From positions 481,862-545,861 of the forward strand of contig NZ_BMMM01000001.1 of assembly GCF_014645835.1 (NCBI RefSeq): DNA of 64,000 nucleotides, written 5' to 3'. The notes below the pieces were generated by a model, which worked only from the letters and a program-made list of their open reading frames with translations, ran no database searches and was not told the DNA's origin. Position 1 is the first letter of the stretch. The number at the start of each line of letters is the position of its first letter. A program made the position numbers and the translations under genes. The DNA comes from Streptomyces albiflavescens. Lineage in GTDB: Bacteria > Actinomycetota > Actinomycetes > Streptomycetales > Streptomycetaceae. Of this stretch, positions 8,215 through 15,712 are shown in pieces.

Positions 8215-8234
8215 CAACTTGCACGAACTTCTAC
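8215..8234 (-). promoter_or_regulatory. Direct-repeat operator of the WhiJ-like cassette, copy 2
   Basis: Plus strand reads CAACTTGCACGAACTTCTAC, two 10-base repeats matching the copy at 6548-6567 at 15 of 20 positions. Its edge is exactly 70 bp from the ATG at 8145, the same spacing as copy 1, so one protein probably controls both transcription units. Confidence 0.65.
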
Positions 8235-8500
8235 GGGCGTTCGGACATGCGAAACCCCGCTACCGGCCACCCAGGGGCCCGCAGATAGCGCGGCTCGCTG
8301 CGCCAGGCGTGCGTGCAAGCGACGCGGACAGGCAGTGGTTCATGGGCCGAGCTCGCGCGTCGCCAATGCCGACGCCCAGCGAGCGTACTTGACGCGAGCA
8401 TGACAGCATTGCACACTCACCCACCGAGCCTCGAACGCATTTTTGACGCCCGCACAACCGCACCTTCCTCGCAACCGGCGACGACCTGCGAAGGTCCGGA

Positions 8501-8512
8501 GACAACGTTGTC
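8501..8512. promoter_or_regulatory. LacI-type operator upstream of the GH47 operon
   Basis: GACAACGTTGTC is a perfect 12-base palindrome with the central CG typical of LacI-family operators. It lies 27 bases before the ATG of the GH47 gene, where a repressor would block transcription. The identical 12-mer occurs beside the lacI gene at 44309-44320. The rest of 8235-8539 shows no gene. Confidence 0.72.
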
Positions 8513-8539
8513 ACCCATTCCTCCCCGTGGAGGCCCCAC

Positions 8540-10444
8540 ATGGCGACACCTTCCATCCCGCGGTTCACGGCAAGACAGTTGGCGGCACCACCGTCCACGG
8601 CCGCACCCCTGCCCGCCCGGCTGTCACGCCGTGCCCTACTGCGTACCGCGGTAGGCGCCACAGCTGCCTTCGCCGCACTCGGCGGCCCGGGTTCGGTGCC
8701 CGCGTTCGCCGCGGCCGGACCGCCCGACCCCGCGCTCGCGGAGGACGTACGGCAGGAGTTCCTCATGGCCTGGACGGCGTATCGCCGCCTGTCTTGGGGC
8801 CGCGACGAGTTGCGGCCGGTCAGCGGCACCGGTTCGGACTTCTTCATCAGCGGGGTATCGCTGGGCCTGACCCTCGTCGAGTCGCTCGACACGCTCTACC
8901 TGATGGAGCTCGACGGCGAGTTGGACGCGGCGATCGCCTGGATCGACGGCAACCTCGACTTCGACCGCAACGCGAGCATCCACGTCTTCGAGACGATCAT
9001 CCGGCTGGTCGGCGGACTGCTCTCCGGCTACCAGGCCACCGGCAGCGCCGTCCTGCTGGCCGGGGCCCGCGACCTCGCCGACCGGCTGCTCCCCGCGTTC
9101 ACGTCGTCGCCAACGGGCGCCCCGTACCGGTACGTCAATCTGCGCACCGGCGCGGTCAGCGGCAACGCGGTGCCGCTCGCCGAGATCGGCAGCAACATCA
9201 CCGAGCTCGGTCTGCTCTCCCAACTCACCGGCGACCAGAAGTACTTCAACGCGGCGAAGAAGGCGCTGAAGGCCGTGTACGACCGGCGGTCCTCGATCGA
9301 CCTCGTAGGCTCGACACTCAACGTGGACACCGGCGCCTGGACCGATGCCACCGCCCGCGTCGACCCGCCCGTCGACTCGTACTTCGAATACCTCTGGGAC
9401 GCCTACCAGTTCCTCGGCGACACCGAGATCCGCGGCTGGTACCAAACACTGACCGCGGCGATCCTGAAGCGCCTCGGGGAGACGTACGGCGGACGGCTCT
9501 GGTTCAAGTCCGTCAACATGAACACCGGCGCGCTGGTAGGCCGCGGGCAGTCGGAACTCACCGCGTTCTACGCCGGGTTGCTCGCCCAGGGGGGCAACCT
9601 GAGCGAGGGCGAGTCGTACCACTCCTCCTGGGCGGACGCCCTGGCGCCGCACAAGCTGCCGCCCGAAGGCATCGACTACACGACGCTCGCGGCGACGAGC
9701 AATGAGTATCAACTGCGCCCCGAATACGCGGACTCCGCGCTGTTCCTGTGGCTTCTGACCGGCAAGGAGGTCTACCGGGACCGCGCCAAGTGGCTGTGGA
9801 ACGCGCAGAAGGCGCACTGCAAGGTCGCGAACGGCTACACGATCGTGTCGGACATGACGACCACGCCCACCACCAAGGGCGATCTCACTCCGGGCTACTG
9901 GTACTCGGAGAACATGAAGTACTTCTACCTGCTGTGGTCGGGCGCGCCGCGCTTCGACTACGCCACCAACTACCTCACCACCGAGGGAAATGTGCTGCGC
10001 GGCATCAACCGGGTCGCGGCGCCGGGCGTGAGCGGCACCTACCGGCTCCTCAACCGGGCGACCGGCCGGGCGATGGACGTGAGCGGCGCGTCGACGGCGG
10101 ACGGCGGCGCGGTGATCGCATGGACGCCGCACACCGGCGCCAACCAGCGCTGGATCGCCACCACCACCGGCGGCTACACCAAGCTGACCGGCCTGGGCAG
10201 CGGCAAGGTGCTCGAGGTCCCGCGCTCCTCCACGGCGGACGGCACCGCACTGAACCAGTGGGCGCACAACGGCACCAACACGCAGCAGTGGACGCTCCAG
10301 TCCACCGGCGACGGCTACTACCGGCTCGTCAACCGCAACAGCGGCAAGGCGGCCGACCTCGACGGAACCGGCAGCGGCAGTGCGGTGGTGCAGCAGCCCG
10401 TCGGCGGCGCCGGCACCCAGCAGTGGCAGCTGGAGAGGGTATGA
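8540..10444 (+). CDS. Secreted GH47 alpha-mannosidase with C-terminal ricin-type lectin domain
   Basis: A 634-residue exported enzyme. A twin-arginine signal (SRRALLRTAVGATAAFAALG) is near residues 28-50. Residues about 65-490 are a glycoside hydrolase family 47 domain: GLTLVESLDTLYLMELDGEL, the VFETIIRLVGGLLSGY motif with its catalytic-type Glu, LRPEYADSALFLWLLTG and the terminal TTEGN threonine. GH47 enzymes remove alpha-1,2-linked mannose with calcium. Residues about 500-634 are a ricin B-type domain with repeated QW motifs (NQRW, QQW, QQW). GGAGG precedes the ATG. It is the first gene of an ATGA-coupled operon with GH59 and GH29 genes. GH47 is mainly a eukaryotic family, so the gene may have been acquired long ago. 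Confidence 0.9.
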   Translation: MATPSIPRFTARQLAAPPSTAAPLPARLSRRALLRTAVGATAAFAALGGPGSVPAFAAAGPPDPALAEDVRQEFLMAWTAYRRLSWGRDELRPVSGTGSDFFISGVSLGLTLVESLDTLYLMELDGELDAAIAWIDGNLDFDRNASIHVFETIIRLVGGLLSGYQATGSAVLLAGARDLADRLLPAFTSSPTGAPYRYVNLRTGAVSGNAVPLAEIGSNITELGLLSQLTGDQKYFNAAKKALKAVYDRRSSIDLVGSTLNVDTGAWTDATARVDPPVDSYFEYLWDAYQFLGDTEIRGWYQTLTAAILKRLGETYGGRLWFKSVNMNTGALVGRGQSELTAFYAGLLAQGGNLSEGESYHSSWADALAPHKLPPEGIDYTTLAATSNEYQLRPEYADSALFLWLLTGKEVYRDRAKWLWNAQKAHCKVANGYTIVSDMTTTPTTKGDLTPGYWYSENMKYFYLLWSGAPRFDYATNYLTTEGNVLRGINRVAAPGVSGTYRLLNRATGRAMDVSGASTADGGAVIAWTPHTGANQRWIATTTGGYTKLTGLGSGKVLEVPRSSTADGTALNQWAHNGTNTQQWTLQSTGDGYYRLVNRNSGKAADLDGTGSGSAVVQQPVGGAGTQQWQLERV

Positions 10445-12894
10445 CGGCGATGCGATCTCCGGTGAGACTCCTGCTCATACGCGCCCTTCTCGTCCTCGCC
10501 TTCCTCGCCTCCGTCCTCGGCCTGCCGGCCGGGCAGGCGCAGGCCGCGACCTCCGTCACCCTCAGCGGCACTGCGGCCGGCCGCGTCTTCGACGGGGTCG
10601 GTGCGGTCAGCGGCGGCGGGGGCAACGCCAAGCTGCTGTACGACTATCCGGAGCCGCAGCGCGGCCAGATCCTCGACTATCTGTTCAAGCCGGGCTACGG
10701 GGCGAACATCTCGCTGCTGAAGGTGGAGATCGGGGGCGACGCCAACTCCACGGACGGCGCCGAACCCAGCCATATGCACACCGCCGACGACCAGAACTAC
10801 CAGCGCGGATACGAGTGGTGGCTGATGGAGCAGGCCAAGGCCCGCAACCCGGGCATCAAGCTGGCCGCGCTCGCCTGGGCCGCGCCGGGCTGGATCGGCA
10901 CGTCCGACGTGTGGACCAAGAACATGATCACGTATCTGGTCAACTACCTGCGCGGTGCGCGCGACGTCCACGGCCTGACCATCGACTATCTGGGCGGATG
11001 GAACGAGAACGGCTGGGACTCCGGCTGGTTCGTCGACCTGCGCAAGGCCCTCGACGCGGGCGGCTTCGGGCACGTCCAATTAGTCGGCGCCGACGGCGGC
11101 TGGGACGTCGTCACCGACATGCAGAACAACCAGGCGTTCAATGACGCGATCGCCGTCGTCGGCGCCCACTACCCGTGCGAGGGCGTCTCGGAGTCCACCG
11201 GCGACCGCTGCGAGTCACCGGCCGCGGCGCAGAACCTCGGCAAGCCGCTGTGGGCGAGCGAGAACGGCTCACAGGACTACAACGCCAACGGCCCAGTGAT
11301 GGCCCGCCAGCTAAGCCGCGGCTATATCGACGCCAAGATGACGGCATACATCAACTGGCCGCTGATCGCCGCCCTTCCGCCTGGACTGCCCTTCCAGACG
11401 ACCGGCCTGATGGTGGCACCGCAGCCCTGGTCGGGGCAGTACAGCGTCGGCAAGGGCCTGTGGGTCCAGGCACACTGGAACCAATTCGCCAAGCCGGGAT
11501 GGCAGTTCGCGGACTCGGCGAGCGGCTACCTCTCCGGCGACCGGAACATCGGCAGTTACGTCACCCTCAAGGCGCCGGGCAACACCGACTACACCACGAT
11601 CATCGAGACCACCCGCGCCACCGCCACCGAGCAGTTCACCGCCCGTGTCACCGACGGACTGCCCACCGGAACGCTGCACGTGTGGGCCACCAACCTCAAC
11701 TCCGCCAACCCGTCGGACTGGTTCGTACGCCAGGCGGACATCACCCCGTCCGGCGGCACGTGGTCCCTCACCCTGCAACCCGGCCGCATCTACTCGATCA
11801 GCACGGCCGGCGGACAGGGCAAGGGATCGGCGTCCGGCCCGGCGTCCGCGTCGTTCCCACTGCCGCACACCGACGGCTTCGACGCGTACGCCACCGGGCG
11901 CGAGGCCCGCTATCTCGCCGACCAGCACGGCTCCTTCGAGACCGCCGGCTGCGGCGGCGGCCGTGGCGGGCAGTGCCTGCGCCAGACGGCGCCCGTCGCG
12001 CCCATCCCCTGGCACCCGCACCAGAGCCCGGCGTACGCGCTGATCGGTGACAACTCGCTGACCGATTACACCGTGCAGTCGGACGTCATGTTCGAGCGGA
12101 CGGGCGGCTCGGTGGCGCTGCTCGGCCGGTTCGGCGCCCGGGACTACTGGCAGGTGGGCCAGATCAACGCCTACTACCTGAAGGTCGGGCAGGCGGGCAC
12201 CTGGCAGATCCTGCGGGGCGACACGGCCGGCGCACTCACCGTCCTCGCCTCCGGCACGCGGACGGCGCTGGACGCGAACACCTGGCACAAGCTCGCCTTC
12301 CGACTGCAGGGCTCAACCCTGACCGCGATCGCGGACGGCGTGACGCTGGGCAGCGCCGAGGACACCGCGTATGGGCTCGGCCCGGCGGGACTCGCGGTGG
12401 GGGTCGGCGAGAACAGCATCACCTCCCGTTGGCGGAACGTACAGTTCGACAACTTCTCCATCACTCCGGGCACGACCACCACGTACAAGATCGTCAATCG
12501 CAGCAGCGGCAAGGTGCTGGCGGTCGCGGGCAGTTCCTCCGACGACGGAGCGGCGATCGTGCAGCAGGCCGACACCGGCGTGGCGAGCCAGCGCTGGCGT
12601 GTGGTGCAGGACGGCGGCTACGTGCAGCTCGTCAACACGCGCAGCAACAGAGCCCTGGACGTGCCGGGCTTCTCCACGACGCAGGGGACACAGCTCGTCC
12701 AGTGGACCGTCAACGGCGGCGAGAACCAGCAGTGGACCCTCGGCACGGCGAACGACGGCTACCAGACGCTGGTCAACCGGCACAGCGGCTACCTGGCGGA
12801 CGTGAGCGGCGCCTCCGGCGCGCAGGACGCGCCGGTCGTCCAGTGGCCGTCGAACGGCGGAGCCAACCAACAGTGGCAGCTGGAGGCGTCATGA
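10441..12894 (+). CDS. Secreted GH59 beta-galactosidase/galactocerebrosidase-like enzyme with ricin-type lectin domain
   Basis: An 817-residue protein. ATG 10441 overlaps the previous stop (ATGA), and a Sec signal peptide ends near QAQA. Residues about 37-390 are the GH59 TIM barrel: FDGVGAVSGGGGNAKLLYDY, the acid/base Glu in YLGGWNENGW and the nucleophile Glu in LWASENGSQD. A beta-sandwich follows, with a LamG-like segment at about residues 530-680 (SVALLGRFGARDYWQVGQI). Residues about 685-817 are a ricin-type domain with SQRW, NQQW, NQQW repeats. GH59 enzymes cleave terminal beta-galactose, as in galactosylceramide. Coupled to GH47 before it and to the broken GH29 gene after it. Confidence 0.9.
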   Translation: MTAMRSPVRLLLIRALLVLAFLASVLGLPAGQAQAATSVTLSGTAAGRVFDGVGAVSGGGGNAKLLYDYPEPQRGQILDYLFKPGYGANISLLKVEIGGDANSTDGAEPSHMHTADDQNYQRGYEWWLMEQAKARNPGIKLAALAWAAPGWIGTSDVWTKNMITYLVNYLRGARDVHGLTIDYLGGWNENGWDSGWFVDLRKALDAGGFGHVQLVGADGGWDVVTDMQNNQAFNDAIAVVGAHYPCEGVSESTGDRCESPAAAQNLGKPLWASENGSQDYNANGPVMARQLSRGYIDAKMTAYINWPLIAALPPGLPFQTTGLMVAPQPWSGQYSVGKGLWVQAHWNQFAKPGWQFADSASGYLSGDRNIGSYVTLKAPGNTDYTTIIETTRATATEQFTARVTDGLPTGTLHVWATNLNSANPSDWFVRQADITPSGGTWSLTLQPGRIYSISTAGGQGKGSASGPASASFPLPHTDGFDAYATGREARYLADQHGSFETAGCGGGRGGQCLRQTAPVAPIPWHPHQSPAYALIGDNSLTDYTVQSDVMFERTGGSVALLGRFGARDYWQVGQINAYYLKVGQAGTWQILRGDTAGALTVLASGTRTALDANTWHKLAFRLQGSTLTAIADGVTLGSAEDTAYGLGPAGLAVGVGENSITSRWRNVQFDNFSITPGTTTTYKIVNRSSGKVLAVAGSSSDDGAAIVQQADTGVASQRWRVVQDGGYVQLVNTRSNRALDVPGFSTTQGTQLVQWTVNGGENQQWTLGTANDGYQTLVNRHSGYLADVSGASGAQDAPVVQWPSNGGANQQWQLEAS

Positions 12895-13806
12895 GGACCA
12901 CGGCGAGGAAACGGACGCTGATCGGCGGCATGGTGCTGGTGCTCGCGGCGTGGCTGGGCGCGACCCAGACGGCGACCGCGGACGCCACCACGACCGCGCG
13001 CCCCGGCATTGCCGCGGCGGGCAATCCGGTCGTGGCCATCTCCCCGACCGACACTCCCGCCCAGATCCGCGCCAAGGCGGCCACTGTCACTCCATCCACC
13101 CGGCAACTGACCTGGCAGCGACTTGAGTTGACCGCATTCGTGCACTTCGGCGTCAACACGTACGCCAGCCGCGAGCACGGTACGGGCACCGAGGATCCCA
13201 ACATTTCCCAGCCCGCGGAGCAGGACACCGACCAGTGGGCGAGAGCGCTGAGGGACGCGGGCTTCAAGCAGGTGATCCTCACCTTCAAGCACCACGACGG
13301 ATTCCTGCTGTTCCCGTCCAGGTACTCCGGCTTCGGCGTGACAGCGACCTCGTGGCGCGGCGGCAAGGGCGACGTCGTACGGGACCTCGCCGACTCGGCT
13401 CGCGCGCAAGGGCTGGCCTTCGGGATCTACACCTCGCCGGCCGACCTGCACGAGGCCCAGCCGGCGGCTGGGACTCCAATGGCAGCGCGGCCACGGACCG
13501 GACGATCCCCGCCGACCCCGCGGACGTGGTCGACGGACAGACGTTCTCCGTCACGGCCGACGACTACAACGCGTACTTCATGAACACCCTCTACGAGCTG
13601 CTGACCTGTTACGGAGACATCGCGCGGGTGCAGCTCTACACCTGTCACGGCGCTGCCAACAGCAGTGGCGCGCGTCCGGCGACGCACTCGTGAACCCGGC
13701 CTCGGGGCGCTGTCTGGATGTACCCGGCTTCAACTCGGCCAACGGCACGCAGGTGGTGCTGTGGGACTGCAACGCGGGTTCCAACCAGCGCTGGACTTCG
13801 CTCTGA
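12891..13806 (+). pseudogene. Broken GH29 alpha-L-fucosidase with ricin-type C-terminus
   Basis: The frame opens at ATG 12891 (ATGA overlap with GH59), with a signal peptide and an intact GH29 N-terminal part (LTAFVHFGVNTYASREHGTG, TFKHHDGFLLFPSRYSGFGV). Near 13463 one base is missing and the frame shifts; the second frame continues WDSNGSAATDRTIPADPADV and NTLYELLTCYGDI. It then jumps straight into a ricin repeat (VQLYTCHGAAN), so the GH29 nucleophile region and more are deleted. A second single-base loss near 13663 shifts the frame again into NPASGRCLDVPGFNSANGTQ and ends NQRWTSL. About 305 codons remain, clearly shorter than a complete GH29 plus ricin domain. Two small frameshifts could be sequencing errors, but the internal deletion could not. 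Confidence 0.88.
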
Positions 13807-13846
13807 GCCGGTGACGGAGACAGGCGGGACCAGCCCGCCGACTCCT

Positions 13847-13886
13847 CGGTGCCTCCGGTCGGCCCGCAAGCCGCCCGGAGGCACCG
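13847..13886. terminator. Hairpin between convergent fucosidase remnant and chitinase
   Basis: CGGTGCCTCCGG (13847-13858) and its complement (13875-13886) are perfect 12-base arms with a 16-base loop, placed between two converging transcripts. It can serve as terminator in both directions. Confidence 0.6.
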
Positions 13887-13906
13887 CACGGCTGTGCGTC
13901 GGCGCG

Positions 13907-15475
13907 TCAGCCGGTGTACGCCGCGAAGATCTTCGCGAACTCGTAGGGAGCCTGCGGGATGTTGGTGCACATGTACAGGGCGCCCGTGCAGGCGTTGCGG
14001 TCGCGGGTCGACTCCCAGAAGGCGAGTTCCCCGAGGTGCTTGCCCTGCGCGAAGGCCACCAGCTGGCGGGCGTCCGCTTGGTCGTAGAGGTGACCGTCGT
14101 CGTTCTGGCCGAGCATCGGTGTCACTCCGACCATGGCCCACACCTGAGCGTCCGTCCTACTCGGGTAGAGCGACTTCAGCTGGGTGAAGGTGCTCTGCGC
14201 GGCCTGCACGGCCGCGTCGCCGTAGTCGACGCTCCGGTAGTAGTCCATCGCCATGACGTTCACGACGTCGAGGTCCACGCCCGCGTCGCGCGCCGACTTG
14301 ACCACGTTCAGTCCGTCGGTGGTCAGGCCCTCCGGAAGCACGGGGAGCGTGAGCGAGACCCGCAACTCCGGATGAGCCTGTTGCAGGCGTGCCAGGGCCT
14401 GGGACCGGCGGGTGACCGAAGCCGGGTCGGCGGTGGCGGCGCCCTCGATGTCGAAGTCGACGTACTTCAGGTCGTAGGCGGTGACGACCGCGTTGTACTC
14501 CGTGAAGAGCGCGTCCGCCGATCCGCAGGCCTGGGCCAGTTCGATACCGGTGGCGCCACCGAAGGAGACCTTGACGTCTCCCCCGCCGGCCCGGATCGCA
14601 TCGATCTGGTCCTTGGCCCAACCGTCCCTCGGGTCATAGGCGTTGAACCACATCGCCTTGCAGCCGGAGGCGGTGACGAACGCCATGGTGTAGCTCTTGA
14701 TCCCGCTCGCCGAGGCCATCTCGGGCATGCTCGGCGTGGGCCAGGCGCCCATGTCGACGTAGGGCGCGGTGCGCACACCGCCGCCCGGCTGGGAGCCACC
14801 GCCGGAGGAGGTCGTACCGCCGACCGCCGTGCTGTAGGCGGAGGTGTTGCCCGCGGCGTCCTTCGCCCGGACGCGGAACGAGTAACTCGTGCTCGCCTGA
14901 AGGCCGGTGGCGGTGTACGAAGTCCCGGTGACGGCGACCGGTGCTCCTCCGTCGCGGGAGACCTCGTAGCCCGCGACCGTACCGGAGTCGTCGGTGGAGG
15001 CGCTCCAGCGTACGGTGAGCGACGAACCGGTCGCGGAGCCGACGGTCACCCCGGACGGCACGCTGGGAGGCGTGGTGTCGCCGCCATGGGAACCGCCCGC
15101 GCACGACGCGCCGTTGAGTGTGCAGTTCGTCGGCGTACCGGTGCCGCTGGAGACCCACCCGAAAGAGGTGGTCGCACCGGGCGCCAACGAGCCGTTGTAC
15201 TCACGGTTCTTGAAGGTGTAGTGGCTGCCGCTGTGCGTGAGCAGCGCGTCCCAGTACGACCCCACGGTGGTGCCCGAGGGCAGGTCGAACTCGACGGTCC
15301 AGCCGGACAGCGTGGTGCTTCCGCTGTTGGTGATGACGTACGCGCCCTGGTAACCGCCGTCCCAGGCCGAAGTCTTGGAAAACGCCGCGGTCGGGGTGGC
15401 CGCGGCGGCGGGTGGTGCCAGGACGAGAACGAGTGCGCCGATGAACATCGCGATCAGGGCCAACGGTCTTCGCAT
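13907..15475 (-). CDS. Secreted GH18 chitinase with CBM2 and fibronectin III domains
   Basis: A 522-residue exported chitinase. ATG 15475 has GGAGG upstream; a longer frame to 15544 would run into the operator. A Sec signal ends near AAAATP. Residues about 30-135 are a cellulose/chitin-binding CBM2 (WDGGYQGAYVITNSGSTTLS, WTVEFDLPSG). Residues about 140-230 are a fibronectin type III domain. Residues about 237-520 are a GH18 barrel with the catalytic DxxDxDxE-type sequence YVDFDIEG and the substrate motif VMAMDYY. This layout is that of Streptomyces bacterial-type chitinases related to ChiC/ChiD. Two DasR-like sites lie upstream, so induction by N-acetylglucosamine or chitin oligomers is likely. 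Confidence 0.92.
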   Translation of the reverse strand: MRRPLALIAMFIGALVLVLAPPAAAATPTAAFSKTSAWDGGYQGAYVITNSGSTTLSGWTVEFDLPSGTTVGSYWDALLTHSGSHYTFKNREYNGSLAPGATTSFGWVSSGTGTPTNCTLNGASCAGGSHGGDTTPPSVPSGVTVGSATGSSLTVRWSASTDDSGTVAGYEVSRDGGAPVAVTGTSYTATGLQASTSYSFRVRAKDAAGNTSAYSTAVGGTTSSGGGSQPGGGVRTAPYVDMGAWPTPSMPEMASASGIKSYTMAFVTASGCKAMWFNAYDPRDGWAKDQIDAIRAGGGDVKVSFGGATGIELAQACGSADALFTEYNAVVTAYDLKYVDFDIEGAATADPASVTRRSQALARLQQAHPELRVSLTLPVLPEGLTTDGLNVVKSARDAGVDLDVVNVMAMDYYRSVDYGDAAVQAAQSTFTQLKSLYPSRTDAQVWAMVGVTPMLGQNDDGHLYDQADARQLVAFAQGKHLGELAFWESTRDRNACTGALYMCTNIPQAPYEFAKIFAAYTG

Positions 15476-15529
15476 TGCTGCCTCCACTGGGGGGTTGGGG
15501 CGCCGGGGCGGCGCGCGGAGCGGCGATTG

Positions 15530-15545
15530 ATTGGTCCATACCAAA
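15530..15545 (-). promoter_or_regulatory. DasR-like site (dre) upstream of the chitinase
   Basis: ATTGGTCCATACCAAA contains perfect 5-base arms TTGGT/ACCAA and matches the known DasR consensus (AC/GTGGTCTAGACCAC/GT) at 11 of 16 positions. It sits 55-70 bp before the chitinase start, as in other Streptomyces chitinase promoters. Confidence 0.6.
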
Positions 15546-15613
15546 GCCCTGTCAGTACGTACCGAGCCCGCGGCCCGGCGTCAAGGGGCGGGGTGGCACA
15601 TCAGGGATTCGCG

Positions 15614-15629
15614 ACTGGTCTTGACATGT
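15614..15629 (+). promoter_or_regulatory. DasR-like site over the -35 box of the GH27 gene
   Basis: ACTGGTCTTGACATGT matches the DasR consensus at 13 of 16 positions. It overlaps a vegetative-type -35 box (TTGACA, 15621-15626) that is 17 bases from TGTGAT (15644-15649), pointing at the GH27 gene. A bound repressor would hide the -35 box. Confidence 0.55.
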
Positions 15630-15649
15630 TCTGAACACACAGCTGTGAT
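15621..15649 (+). promoter_or_regulatory. Predicted vegetative promoter of the GH27 gene
   Basis: TTGACA, a 17-base spacer and TGTGAT fit the sigma-70-type (HrdB) promoter pattern. The expected start of transcription is near 15656, giving a leader of about 57 bases before the GTG at 15713. Confidence 0.5.
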
Positions 15650-15712
15650 GTGGTGGCTTTCGTTCGCCCTCGTTTGGTCGTGTGCAACATCACCCCCCCC
15701 TCGGAGCCGCAC

